Shown here piece after piece: positions 1-7,533 of a stretch of 11,585 nt of DNA. The first letter of the stretch is position 1; each line of letters opens with the position of its first letter. A program made the translations under genes and the position numbers. Under the pieces are notes generated by a model that was given only the letters and a program-made list of their open reading frames with translations, was not told where the DNA came from and did no database searches. This DNA is from Desulfofustis sp. (GTDB lineage: Bacteria > Desulfobacterota > Desulfobulbia > Desulfobulbales > Desulfocapsaceae). The stretch spans positions 1-11,585 of the forward strand of contig JARFQM010000427.1 in the NCBI GenBank assembly GCA_029287755.1. The letters run 5' to 3'.

Positions 1-866
1 GGTTTCTCTACCTCACCCAGCCTGCCGGCTGCATTTATAGCCGGCGCAATCCGAAATGAAACAGCTTCACTGGTGAGCAGCCCATTGTCGATGTCCAGGG
101 TGGTGAAGAGGTTCTTGATACCCCGATAAGAGGTTGAGGAAATGGACTCGAACCCCCCTTTCACGAGTATTCTGTTTACCCCTCTCAAAGGCATGATGTC
201 TGCTATGGTGCCGATTGCCACAAAGGCAAGAAATGGTTTCATATTAGGAACGCAAGTTCCTTTTAGTTGGTTACTATTTGCAATTGTATTTCTAAGAGCT
301 GCGGCGAGGTAAAAGGCCACTCCTACCCCGGACAGGTCACTGAAGGGAAACTCACAATCGGTCTGTTTCGGGTTGATTGTCGCATCTGCGTAGAGTTTCG
401 AGGCGGGTACCTGGTGGTGATCGGTAACGATGGTTTTAAATCCGTACTTTTTCGCCAGAACGAGTTCTTCACCGTTTGAAATTCCACAGTCCACGGTGAT
501 CAGCAGTTTGCTGCTGCTCAGAGAAGTCGCATATTCACGCAACACCGCCCCGTTCAGTCCATACCCATCGGTTAGTCGATTGGGTATGTGGCATTTCACC
601 GTTACCCCGATTTCTTTGAAAAATGAATGCAACAGGGAAGTGCCGGTAATCCCGTCGACGTCGTAGTCACCCCAGATGAGTATATCTTCTTTATTCTTAA
701 TCGCTGAAATAATCAGTTCAACAGCCGTATCCATCGATTTGAGCAGGAACGGCGAAGGAAGGTCTTTAAGTTTGGGAAACAAATAGTTTTCCGTTTCCTC
801 CTCGCTGCACAACTGGTGCTGTGCGAGATGGCGCTTGATCGCTGGATGGACAGAAATACGGGTCAC
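1..866 (-). CDS. recJ: Single-stranded-DNA-specific 5'-3' exonuclease RecJ (3' part beyond window)
   Basis: RecJ degrades single-stranded DNA 5' to 3' in recombination and mismatch/base-excision repair, using Mn/Mg bound by a DHH phosphoesterase core. Translating the minus strand from a GTG at 866 gives an open frame of 288 codons to the window edge. Visible family motifs are GDYDVDG (residues 66-72, the RecJ motif I normally DxDxDG), PNR...DGYGL (95-104), TVDCGIS (124-130), TDHH (148-151, the DHH signature), SGVGVAFYLA just after it, and the AINAAGRLG stretch (276-284). Motif I sits about where it does in E. coli RecJ, so the N terminus looks complete; roughly half of a typical ~570-residue protein is missing off the left edge. 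The GTG overlaps the miaA TGA stop by four bases (GTGA) with no clear Shine-Dalgarno, suggesting translation coupled to miaA. Family identity is secure; the exact start is less so. Confidence 0.93.
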   Translation of the reverse strand, partial: MTRISVHPAIKRHLAQHQLCSEEETENYLFPKLKDLPSPFLLKSMDTAVELIISAIKNKEDILIWGDYDVDGITGTSLLHSFFKEIGVTVKCHIPNRLTDGYGLNGAVLREYATSLSSSKLLITVDCGISNGEELVLAKKYGFKTIVTDHHQVPASKLYADATINPKQTDCEFPFSDLSGVGVAFYLAAALRNTIANSNQLKGTCVPNMKPFLAFVAIGTIADIMPLRGVNRILVKGGFESISSTSYRGIKNLFTTLDIDNGLLTSEAVSFRIAPAINAAGRLGEVEK

Positions 867-1843
867 GACAATTTCGAAGCAGAATTAAAATTGCAGAGAG
901 AAAGTTTTCGCTCAACATACGCAAAAATTTTGCTGGCGTCACCCCTGTTGAACCAGCAGATGGATCGATCTCGACCAAACCAGGTGTATTGCCGTTTGGC
1001 ATAGCGCCTGGTGTCACGGGCAAGTAATTCCCGGCATTTCTCCAGACTCCACCTACCATCGACATAGTTGAGCATGTGTCGATAGCCGATGGACTGCATA
1101 CTCTTCAACTCAGGGCCGAATCCTCGTCTCAGCAGTCCCCTCACCTCATTTTCCAATCCCTTTTCGAGCAATTGTGCAGTTCTCAGGTTAATCCTCTGAT
1201 AAAGCGCTTCACGATCACAGGTCAACCCCACCGCTGCCAGACATTTAAATCTGGTCCCGTTCCCTGCTGACTGCTGGCGCCGCAGGTGTTCTGCCATTGG
1301 CATGCCTGTGATTTGGAACACCTCCAGAGCCCTGATGATTCTGGTGGTGTCATTGGGATGGATACGGGCAGCCGACCACTGATCAAGGCGGGCAAGTTCA
1401 TCGTGCAGCGCGAGACTGCCTTCCTGAGCGATCCTGTCCCTCAGATTTTCACGAATGCTTTTACCGGTTGGCGCCGAAGGGAACAGTCCACGCCTGAGTG
1501 CCTGCAGATAGAGACCTGTCCCACCGGTTAGTAAAGGTATGGCGCCCCGGCTATGGATGGAGGCCATAGCGGCACGGCAATCATCAACAAACCGGGCCGC
1601 GTTATACTCATCGTCGGGGTCGACGATATCGATCAAATGATGTGCTGCCATTTGCCGCTCAGCGACTGTGGCCTTGGCGGTGCCGATATCCATGTAGCGG
1701 TAGACCTGCATGGAATCAACACTGACAATCTCGCAATTGAACTCTTTGGCGAGCCCAAGGGAAATCTCGGTCTTGCCGATAGCCGTGGGGCCGACCAGGA
1801 TCAGCACAGGTTTATCTATGGTCAAAGCAGAGAAATCAGTCAA
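863..1843 (-). CDS. miaA: tRNA dimethylallyltransferase MiaA
   Basis: MiaA transfers a dimethylallyl group from DMAPP to N6 of A37 in tRNAs reading UNN codons, giving i6A37, usually converted later to ms2i6A37. The 326-residue product has the usual family length. It shows a P-loop GPTAIGKT (residues 18-25), VDSMQVYRYMDIGTAK (42-57, tRNA/DMAPP binding region), LTGGTGLYL (105-113), the IHPND..RIIRALEV segment, and a C-terminal GYRHMLNY...RDTRRYAKRQYTWF region typical of MiaA. The start codon is TTG, eight bases inside the upstream helix-hairpin-helix gene; no ATG lies between it and the P-loop, and another TTG six codons in is the only nearby alternative. It is the middle gene of an overlapping minus-strand chain ending in recJ. 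The product is a soluble cytoplasmic enzyme. Function is confident; the start is moderately so because no strong ribosome binding site is visible. Confidence 0.97.
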   Translation of the reverse strand: MTDFSALTIDKPVLILVGPTAIGKTEISLGLAKEFNCEIVSVDSMQVYRYMDIGTAKATVAERQMAAHHLIDIVDPDDEYNAARFVDDCRAAMASIHSRGAIPLLTGGTGLYLQALRRGLFPSAPTGKSIRENLRDRIAQEGSLALHDELARLDQWSAARIHPNDTTRIIRALEVFQITGMPMAEHLRRQQSAGNGTRFKCLAAVGLTCDREALYQRINLRTAQLLEKGLENEVRGLLRRGFGPELKSMQSIGYRHMLNYVDGRWSLEKCRELLARDTRRYAKRQYTWFGRDRSICWFNRGDASKIFAYVERKLSLCNFNSASKLS

Positions 1844-2231
1844 AACGCAGGTAGCTTTGGAATTGTTCTGCCCGTCTGGTCCCTATCCCGCGCACCTTGA
1901 CAAGATCTGCAGGGTAACGAAAGAAGCCGGATCTATTCCGTTCTTCAATGATTCTATCCGCCAGAGCCGGACCAATACCTGGAACTGTTGTCAGTAAATC
2001 GGCATCTGCCAGGTTCACCGGGATCTTCTCCAGGTTGAAGAGACCCATGAGCACCTCTTTTTGAGCAAGATGATCCGGCAGGACTTCAATGCTGGACATC
2101 TCCCACTGCTCATCGGTGTCTGCACCAGCTCTGAAAAGATCTGGGATGGTGTCGGGAAGCAGTTGGAGAAGCAGCCAGACAGCCGGGATGCAGAGCAGAA
2201 GTTCAATTCTAAAATCGGGTTGAGATTGCAT
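1836..2231 (-). CDS. Membrane-anchored ComEA-like helix-hairpin-helix protein
   Basis: This small protein of 131 residues begins with a short charged stretch and a hydrophobic segment (about residues 9-25, ELLLCIPAVWLLLQLLP) that could be a signal anchor. A variable linker follows, then a C-terminal double helix-hairpin-helix domain (about 70-128). The domain carries VNLADADLL, VPGIGPALADRIIEER, GFF, DLVKVRGIG and RRAEQF, which match the ComEA repeat pattern of two GIG hairpins. ComEA domains bind double-stranded DNA without sequence specificity, in competent bacteria on the outer face of the membrane. Whether this one serves DNA uptake is not shown: no comEC or pilus genes are nearby, and such stand-alone proteins are common in non-competent genomes. 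It heads a minus-strand chain, its stop overlapping the miaA start by eight bases. No good Shine-Dalgarno sits at usual distance from the ATG; an AGGAG lies about 26 bases upstream. Confidence 0.85.
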   Translation of the reverse strand: MQSQPDFRIELLLCIPAVWLLLQLLPDTIPDLFRAGADTDEQWEMSSIEVLPDHLAQKEVLMGLFNLEKIPVNLADADLLTTVPGIGPALADRIIEERNRSGFFRYPADLVKVRGIGTRRAEQFQSYLRFD

Positions 2232-2333
2232 AGCTGAATTTAAACGAGGTGTCGGCAGACTCCTATCTTAGCGAAATGATGTGACAACCATACTACAAGA
2301 CAGGGTGGCTGCCAATCCTGATATCGATTACTA

Positions 2334-2362
2334 TTGTAGACTTTTGATCTTAGGGGTATAAA
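2334..2362 (+). promoter_or_regulatory. Candidate sigma70-type promoter for trmL
   Basis: Within the 168-base divergent spacer, TTGTAG (2334-2339) and TATAAA (2357-2362) are separated by exactly 17 bases. This is a good match to -35/-10 elements and points towards trmL. Transcription would begin near 2369, leaving a leader of about 30 bases with no recognisable Shine-Dalgarno before the ATG at 2400. The minus-strand gene at 2231 must have its own promoter in the same spacer, but I see no equally good pair for it. The call rests on sequence match alone. Confidence 0.45.
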
Positions 2363-2399
2363 GCCTTCCGAGCGTGTCTTTTTACTGTCGCTCAGCGCC

Positions 2400-2861
2400 A
2401 TGGAACAATTCAATATAGTACTCGTCGAACCCGAGATACCGCCCAACACCGGCTCCATTGCCCGCCTGTGCGGAGCCACGAACAGTATCCTGCACCTGGT
2501 GCATCCCCTTGGTTTTTCAACGGAAGACAAGCACCTGAAACGGGCCGGCCTCGACTATTGGCAACATGTCAAGGTGGTGCATTGGCGCAGCCTGGAAGAG
2601 TTGTTGAAAGAAGTTGATGAACATGCCCTGAAGTTTTTCACTACTAAAACAACCAGAGTTTACACCGATGCGGATTACCGACCCGGTGATTTTCTCGTCT
2701 TCGGCAAAGAGACCAAGGGGCTCTCCGATGAAATACGAACGAATTATCAAGAGTTGTGCTACACCCTGCCCATGGAAAACACCCACATCAGAAGCCTCAA
2801 CCTTGCAATGACCGCCGGAATCGTTTTATATGAGGCGCTCAGGCAACAAAAAATCAATTAA
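2400..2861 (+). CDS. trmL: tRNA (cytidine/uridine-34-2'-O)-methyltransferase TrmL
   Basis: TrmL is a SPOUT-class (trefoil-knot) methyltransferase that 2'-O-methylates the wobble nucleotide of the tRNA-Leu isoacceptors CAA and UAA, using S-adenosylmethionine. The 153-residue protein matches the minimal family length. Its motifs are in order: PEIPPNTGSIARLCGATN (residues 11-28, SPOUT motif 1 with the conserved Arg21), HPLGFS (35-40), AGLDYW (49-54), FGKETKGL (101-108, motif 2, SAM-binding knot) and PMENTHIRSLNLAMTAGIVL (124-143, motif 3). The start ATG at 2400 lacks a clear ribosome binding site, but the protein aligns from its first residues with the family (MEQFNIVLVEPEIPPNTG). It is divergent from the ComEA-like/miaA/recJ chain, and serC follows 64 bases downstream on the same strand. 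In E. coli the enzyme needs the A37 modification made by MiaA, whose gene is the near neighbour here. Confidence 0.95.
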   Translation: MEQFNIVLVEPEIPPNTGSIARLCGATNSILHLVHPLGFSTEDKHLKRAGLDYWQHVKVVHWRSLEELLKEVDEHALKFFTTKTTRVYTDADYRPGDFLVFGKETKGLSDEIRTNYQELCYTLPMENTHIRSLNLAMTAGIVLYEALRQQKIN

Positions 2862-2925
2862 GGAACTGAAACCATAAGAAAATTATCCGTGATGCCAGAC
2901 TGCATCCGGAGCGAGGAGTGCACAG

Positions 2926-4011
2926 ATGAGCCAGAGGGTATGTAATTTCAGCGCCGGGCCGGCCACCCTGCCCCGTGAAGTATTGATAAAGACCGCAGAA
3001 GATATCGTTGATTTCAACGGAACCGGAATCGGGCTGATGGAAATGAGTCACCGTTCGCCCGAGTTTCAGAACGTTATTGACGGTGCCGAACAATTACTGC
3101 GAGAACTCATGCACATACCGGAGGGGTATAAAGTCCTGTTCCTGCAGGGAGGAGCGTCGTCACAATTTTTCATGGTACCAATGAATCTGCTCTCCGCAAC
3201 CCAGAAGGCGACCTATCTCAATACCGGTACCTGGGCCAAAAAGGCGATCGCTGAAGCCCGCCTCTTTGGCACCATAGAGGTCCCCTTTTCCAGTGAAGAG
3301 CAGCATTACAACCGGGTGCCCTCTCAGCAAGAGTACCAAGTGGCCGATGACAGCGAGTATCTTTATCTGGTATCCAATAACACAATTTTTGGCACCCAGT
3401 TCCAGGACTTCCCAGATACCGACAAGATGCTTGTCTGCGACATGTCCTCCGATATACTATCCCGCCCGGTTGACGTGTCCAGATTTGGCCTGATATTTGC
3501 CGGGGCTCAGAAAAACCTCGGTCCCGCCGGGGTAACCGTGGTGATCGTCAGAGAAGACCTGCTCGCACGCTGTCCAGACAACATTCCCACCATGCTCAAA
3601 TACCGCACTCATGCAGACAAGGGGTCGATGTTCAACACCCCTCCCTGTAGTGCCATCTATGTTGTCTACCGGGTGTTGAAGTGGCTCAAGGAACTCGGTG
3701 GTGTCGAAGAAATAGAGAAGATCAACCGCAAGAAAGCTGCCATCCTCTACCAGGTCATAGACAGCACTGCATACTATCGGGGTCACGCCGAGAAGAAATC
3801 GCGATCGCAGATGAACGTTGCCTTCAATCTGCCTACCCCCGAACTGGAAGCAAAATTCATCGCCGCAGCCGCTGCTCAAGGACTGAAGGGTCTCAAGGGG
3901 CACCGATCAATCGGCGGCTGTCGGGCCTCCATTTACAATGCTTTTGCGCTGGACGGAGTCGAAAAGCTGGCTGCCTTCATGAATCGATTTGCCGATGAAA
4001 ATCCCGCCTGA
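2926..4011 (+). CDS. serC: Phosphoserine aminotransferase SerC
   Basis: SerC is a PLP-dependent class V aminotransferase converting 3-phosphohydroxypyruvate and glutamate to O-phosphoserine and 2-oxoglutarate in serine synthesis. Many homologs also serve the analogous step of pyridoxal phosphate synthesis. The product has 361 residues, essentially the E. coli length. Visible signatures are NFSAGPATLP (7-16), MEMSHRSPEF (38-47, with substrate-binding His42-Arg43), LFLQGGASSQF (71-81), NTGTWAKKA (99-107, Trp103 stacking on PLP), VSNNTIFGTQF (149-159), CDMSSDILSRP (171-181, Asp172 for the pyridine nitrogen), GAQKNLGPAG (193-202, Schiff-base Lys196) and KGHRSIGGCRASIYNA (324-339, phosphate-binding His326/Arg327/Arg333). 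GAGGAG-like bases lie a few nucleotides before the ATG and support this start. It follows trmL by 64 bases and may share its transcript; no serA or serB lies in the window. Confidence 0.97.
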   Translation: MSQRVCNFSAGPATLPREVLIKTAEDIVDFNGTGIGLMEMSHRSPEFQNVIDGAEQLLRELMHIPEGYKVLFLQGGASSQFFMVPMNLLSATQKATYLNTGTWAKKAIAEARLFGTIEVPFSSEEQHYNRVPSQQEYQVADDSEYLYLVSNNTIFGTQFQDFPDTDKMLVCDMSSDILSRPVDVSRFGLIFAGAQKNLGPAGVTVVIVREDLLARCPDNIPTMLKYRTHADKGSMFNTPPCSAIYVVYRVLKWLKELGGVEEIEKINRKKAAILYQVIDSTAYYRGHAEKKSRSQMNVAFNLPTPELEAKFIAAAAAQGLKGLKGHRSIGGCRASIYNAFALDGVEKLAAFMNRFADENPA

Positions 4012-4124
4012 GCCCAGGCCAGATGAAATCGTTATCCGGCCTCCGAGCGAGGCTCATTGGATTAAGCTCTTGAGGTTTTGAAAAAGCATGGTCTCGATCG
4101 CGTATAGGGGTATGGAAGGCCGAA

Positions 4125-5183
4125 ATGGATAGGCAACTCATCGATTGTAAAGATCTAGACCGCGCTGGGCTGGAAGCCTTTGCCGAATCGCTGGACCAAC
4201 CCGCGTTTAGGGGCCGGCAGATAATGGCCTGGCTCTATCGACCCGGCATTAACAGTTTTTCTCAGATGACCGACCTGGCCAAGTCGTTTCGTGCCCTCTT
4301 GCCTGATCACGCGAGAATATCGTGCTTCACAGATCCCGTGACTGAAATTTCAGATGATGGTTCGATAAAGTTCGGCTTTAAACTCGAAGACGGACAAATC
4401 ATCGAATCGGTGACGATTCCCGAGCCTGACCGCAATACCCTTTGCCTCTCCTCGCAGGTCGGGTGCGCCATGGAGTGTCGTTTCTGCCAGACCGGCACCA
4501 TCGGCTTCAAGCGCAATCTGAGCCCTGCTGAAATGGTCAATCAGGTATGCGGCGTACGGGACTATTTGAGCGACCCTGTTCGAAATCTGCAGGGTGCCAC
4601 CCAGTCGATTACCAACCTGGTCTTTATGGGAATGGGCGAACCCCTCAACAACATGGACAACCTGCTCACCGCCCTCTCCATCCTGACCGATCAGAAAGGA
4701 CTGGATATGGCCAGCAGGAGGATTACCGTGTCGACCTGCGGGATTGTTCCCCAGATGCACAAACTCGGTAAGCTCACCAGCGTCAACCTTGCAGTTTCGC
4801 TGCACGCGGTCGACAACGAGACCAGAGATAAGTTGATGCCTATCAACAGGCGCTATCCCATTGAACAGCTTCTGCAGGCCTGCAGAGACTACCCGATCCA
4901 GAAGCGCAAGCGGATCATGATCGAGTATATCATGCTCGACGGCATCAACGACTCGGATGAAGAGGCGCGACGGCTGGCCACGCTTCTTCGCCCCGTTCCC
5001 TGCAAAATTAACCTGCTTGCCTATAACGAATGCGCAGGGAGCAGTTATCGCCCTTCACCAAAGAATCGCATCCTGGCCTTCCAGGAGATTCTCAGAAACG
5101 CACATTACTCGGTCTTTATCAGGAGCAGCAGGGGCAGCGATATTGCGGCCGCCTGCGGGCAGCTGGCCGGCTCGCTGCTTTAA
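4125..5183 (+). CDS. rlmN: Dual-specificity 23S rRNA/tRNA adenine-C2 methyltransferase RlmN
   Basis: RlmN is a radical-SAM enzyme that methylates C2 of A2503 in 23S rRNA and, in E. coli, of A37 in several tRNAs, through a methyl-cysteine/thiyl mechanism. The 352-residue product has FRGRQIMAWLY (28-38) in the N-terminal RNA-binding domain. TLCLSSQVGCAMECRFC (105-121) contains catalytic Cys107 and the 4Fe-4S cysteines Cys114, Cys118 and Cys121. MGMGEPLNN (168-176) is the SAM-binding stretch and ISVSTCG-like TVSTCGIVP follows it. RGSDIAAACGQLAG near the C terminus supplies Cys344, the methyl carrier equivalent to E. coli Cys355. All required cysteines are present, so it should be active; Cfr-type antibiotic resistance is unlikely given the RlmN-like length and C terminus. 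GGAAGG at 4114-4119 is well spaced for the ATG. It converges with the DUF445 gene, only 13 bases separating the stops. Confidence 0.97.
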   Translation: MDRQLIDCKDLDRAGLEAFAESLDQPAFRGRQIMAWLYRPGINSFSQMTDLAKSFRALLPDHARISCFTDPVTEISDDGSIKFGFKLEDGQIIESVTIPEPDRNTLCLSSQVGCAMECRFCQTGTIGFKRNLSPAEMVNQVCGVRDYLSDPVRNLQGATQSITNLVFMGMGEPLNNMDNLLTALSILTDQKGLDMASRRITVSTCGIVPQMHKLGKLTSVNLAVSLHAVDNETRDKLMPINRRYPIEQLLQACRDYPIQKRKRIMIEYIMLDGINDSDEEARRLATLLRPVPCKINLLAYNECAGSSYRPSPKNRILAFQEILRNAHYSVFIRSSRGSDIAAACGQLAGSLL

Positions 5184-5196
5184 TCCTACCGCTCAT

Positions 5197-6813
5197 TCAG
5201 CGGCCGCCGCCGAGCATGAAAAGCAGGTTGGCGCAGCCAATCAGAAAGCCGAGCAGCGCGCCAAACAGATTTATATATTTGAACTGTTCAGCCATGATCG
5301 AGAGCAGGAGCTGCTCCAGGCGGAGAAGATCAAATCTGTCTATTCTGTCGGTGACGATCTTATTAAAATTTATCGATTTCACCACACCGGGCACTTCTGA
5401 AATGAGCAGCCTGGTAGTCACCTCCCTCAGTGAGTTGCACAACCCTGCGGTGACTCCCTGGGGGATGAGGTGGTCGAGCCGCCCTATCGGTTTGCTCACC
5501 AGGCGCTCGGCTGCGTCATCTATCATCTGATCAATAAGCCCGGTAATTTCAGTTGAATAGATGGCGGCGACCACACTGTCTTTGATTTTCGCCCGGTAGA
5601 AACCTACGCGTTCCGCCCCCAGTTCCCGCTCAATCACCCGGCCGATTTCGGCCTCTCCCCCTTCTGTTCTCTGCCTAAAACAGTCGTCGACCAGCGTGAC
5701 CAGCTGCCGCCTGGTCCCTTCCCTGGTGAGCAGGGTGATGAGTCTTTCGGAAATCAGCTGAGCGACGGCGTCTAATTGACTGAATTGATCTATCTCCAGA
5801 AGATCTGACAGAGGTGTTTCCAGAACCGACGCAATACGTTCTCCAAGCGCCGCTCTCACCCGAATTTCCAGATACTCATCCTGGAAAAACGAGGTGATTT
5901 CATCCCGCTTGTCGTCAAGATAATTGCGAATCTTGTCGTCGAGCAGTTCCCGGTTCAGGAATCCTTTGACCATGTTCGACATGGGGCCGAGATTTTCGAC
6001 GAATTCTTCGATTGCCTCCAGCACCGCCTCTACGAGCCTGTCTTTTATTTCCGGATCATCCAGCAGCAAGGCAGTCTGCTTGAGAAGTCGCGGGGTCTGG
6101 GAACGAACTGCTTCGATTATGGCGTCCTGGAACTGATCGGGAAGAAAATCGGCGCAGGGCCGGCCGGCTGCGAAAAAATTTCCGATTTCGGTGGAGACAA
6201 TCGCTGCCAGTTGCGTTTCGGCGTGCGGTCCCTGTGCCATGGAAGTAAATGACTCGACCAGTTTTTCCACCAGTGACTCCCTGCTGTCAGCACTCAGAAA
6301 ATCCTCGATTCTCCTGGCCATAAACGTGTCAATCCAGCTCTCAGCCGCACTTTCGATGATTGCTCTCACCTCATCGGAGCGCAAATAGGTGTGCAGCCCT
6401 TCCTTTACCCGGTAGCTGATCGTCTTCACCGCTATATCGAAATAGCTCCGGTAGGCTGGCGGAACGATGGCTTTGAGTGATCCGAGATCCTTTTTCATGG
6501 TCGAGGACACAGTACTTTCAATCAGGATGTGCAGATGCTCCTGAAAATCTTCCTTCTGAAGTGATCTGGATATTTCGTCACCGGTAAGCAGATGTTCGCC
6601 CACCATTTCACCGATATTGGCGGCAAGCTGGTGCCTCTTCGATGGAATAACACCGGGTGTCATGGGTATTTTAAGACCGCCAATATGATATGCCTTGAGC
6701 GGGCGGAAGAGCATTCTGATGGCTACCCGATTGGTGACATAACCGATGAACGCACCCACCAGGGGGGGCGCAAGGTAGATGAGGTAGGGAGATACGTCAG
6801 CGAGTGAGAACAT
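5197..6813 (-). CDS. DUF445 family membrane protein
   Basis: From the ATG at 6813 the product has 538 residues. It opens with a membrane segment (about 8-25) running into GYVTNRVAIRMLFRP, the family hallmark, and then MTPGVIPSKRHQLAANIGEM, also typical of DUF445/YheB-type proteins. A long, mostly helical and charged middle region without membrane segments follows (about 60-505), and a second membrane segment lies at the extreme C terminus (GALLGFLIGCANLLFML). This implies a hairpin-like protein with both ends in the membrane and a large helical body on one side. The molecular role of the family is not established. The frame stays open upstream to a TTG at 6867, giving 18 more residues, but that lies wholly inside the HAD gene, its GGAG is only one base from the TTG, and the family core does not need it. 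The ATG at 6813 also lacks a good ribosome binding site, so the start is uncertain. It overlaps the upstream HAD gene by 17 bases. Confidence 0.9.
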   Translation of the reverse strand: MFSLADVSPYLIYLAPPLVGAFIGYVTNRVAIRMLFRPLKAYHIGGLKIPMTPGVIPSKRHQLAANIGEMVGEHLLTGDEISRSLQKEDFQEHLHILIESTVSSTMKKDLGSLKAIVPPAYRSYFDIAVKTISYRVKEGLHTYLRSDEVRAIIESAAESWIDTFMARRIEDFLSADSRESLVEKLVESFTSMAQGPHAETQLAAIVSTEIGNFFAAGRPCADFLPDQFQDAIIEAVRSQTPRLLKQTALLLDDPEIKDRLVEAVLEAIEEFVENLGPMSNMVKGFLNRELLDDKIRNYLDDKRDEITSFFQDEYLEIRVRAALGERIASVLETPLSDLLEIDQFSQLDAVAQLISERLITLLTREGTRRQLVTLVDDCFRQRTEGGEAEIGRVIERELGAERVGFYRAKIKDSVVAAIYSTEITGLIDQMIDDAAERLVSKPIGRLDHLIPQGVTAGLCNSLREVTTRLLISEVPGVVKSINFNKIVTDRIDRFDLLRLEQLLLSIMAEQFKYINLFGALLGFLIGCANLLFMLGGGR

Positions 6814-7462
6814 GGGTGATAATATCTGCAGGACGGTCAATGATAAAATCGGCGCCGCTGTCTTCAAGCTCCTGCCGTTCTCTGAATCCCCAGGAAACGC
6901 CCATACTGGTCATGCCGGCGGAGCTGCCGGTTTTCATGTCAACGCTTGAATCGCCAATCAGCAGGCAGTGGGCGGGATCGGTGGCGAAATAGTCGGCGAT
7001 GGCCAGGGCCGCGGTTGGATCCGGTTTTTTCGGCACCTTGGGGCGGTTTCCCATTACCTGAGCAAATGTATTTTCCGGAAAGAATCTGGCCACGAAAAGG
7101 TGCGTAAACTCATCTGGTTTGTTGGACAGCACCGCCAGATTGAGCTCCTCTTTTCTTAAGGTTTCCAGCATTTCTAGAATTCCAGGATAGGGGCGTGAAT
7201 TATTGGCCCAGTTGAGCTCGTAGCAGGACTTGAATTTTCGGGCGATTTCCCTTATCGCCGTGTCGGGCGTTCCGGCAGGCACCATGCGCTCGGAAAGGGT
7301 CAGTAAACCGTCTCCCACATAGATTCGATACTTCTGCCTCGGATGTGCAGGATACCCCGCCTGCATGAGGGCATCATTGGCGGCATCGGCAATATCGGTC
7401 AAGGTATCGATCAGGGTGCCGTCAAGATCGAAAATGATGGTCTTGAATTGATGGGAGAACAT
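6797..7462 (-). CDS. gph: HAD-family hydrolase, phosphoglycolate phosphatase-like
   Basis: The 221-residue product has the full haloacid-dehalogenase phosphatase motif set. IIFDLDGTLIDT (9-20) supplies the nucleophile Asp12 and acid/base Asp14. An alpha-helical cap follows (about 20-90). VLSNKP (111-116) has the motif II Ser113. KKPDPTAAL (145-153) carries the motif III lysine, and LLIGDSSVDMKTGSSAGM (167-184) carries the Mg-binding Asp171 and Asp175. The helical C1 cap and the SNKP and GDSxVD versions of the motifs are those of the Gph/PGP subfamily, which hydrolyses 2-phosphoglycolate formed by RubisCO oxygenation or by repair of oxidised DNA ends. HAD substrate assignment from sequence is weak: pyrophosphatase (PpaX) or other small phosphates are alternatives. 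The ATG at 7462 gives the family N terminus directly. It is the first gene of a minus-strand pair with the DUF445 gene and is divergent from sdhC. Confidence 0.88.
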   Translation of the reverse strand: MFSHQFKTIIFDLDGTLIDTLTDIADAANDALMQAGYPAHPRQKYRIYVGDGLLTLSERMVPAGTPDTAIREIARKFKSCYELNWANNSRPYPGILEMLETLRKEELNLAVLSNKPDEFTHLFVARFFPENTFAQVMGNRPKVPKKPDPTAALAIADYFATDPAHCLLIGDSSVDMKTGSSAGMTSMGVSWGFRERQELEDSGADFIIDRPADIITHVLTR

Positions 7463-7533
7463 GGTCTGTTTAAAACGATTCTTTCTCTTTAATTGAGCTG
7501 AATTGTGCCATCAATTGTTTTTATAACTATTTG

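Noticed and set aside
267..666. Two plus-strand open frames of 70 and 78 codons near the left edge
   Set aside because: They are antisense to recJ, whose DHH-family motifs are read continuously on the minus strand through the whole stretch.
4030..4055. Possible terminator after serC (GCCTC-CGAGC-GAGGC hairpin)
   Set aside because: The stem is only five bases and no T-run follows, so it does not qualify as an intrinsic terminator on either strand.
4078..4108. TTGAAA and TATAGG before rlmN as a promoter
   Set aside because: The spacing is 19 bases and the -10 match is poor. It could act weakly, but rlmN may equally be read from upstream.
5189..5203. CCGCT-CATTC-AGCGG hairpin between the convergent rlmN and DUF445 stops as a bidirectional terminator
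   Set aside because: It is a five-base stem overlapping the DUF445 stop codon, with GC-rich sequence rather than T-runs on the sides needed.
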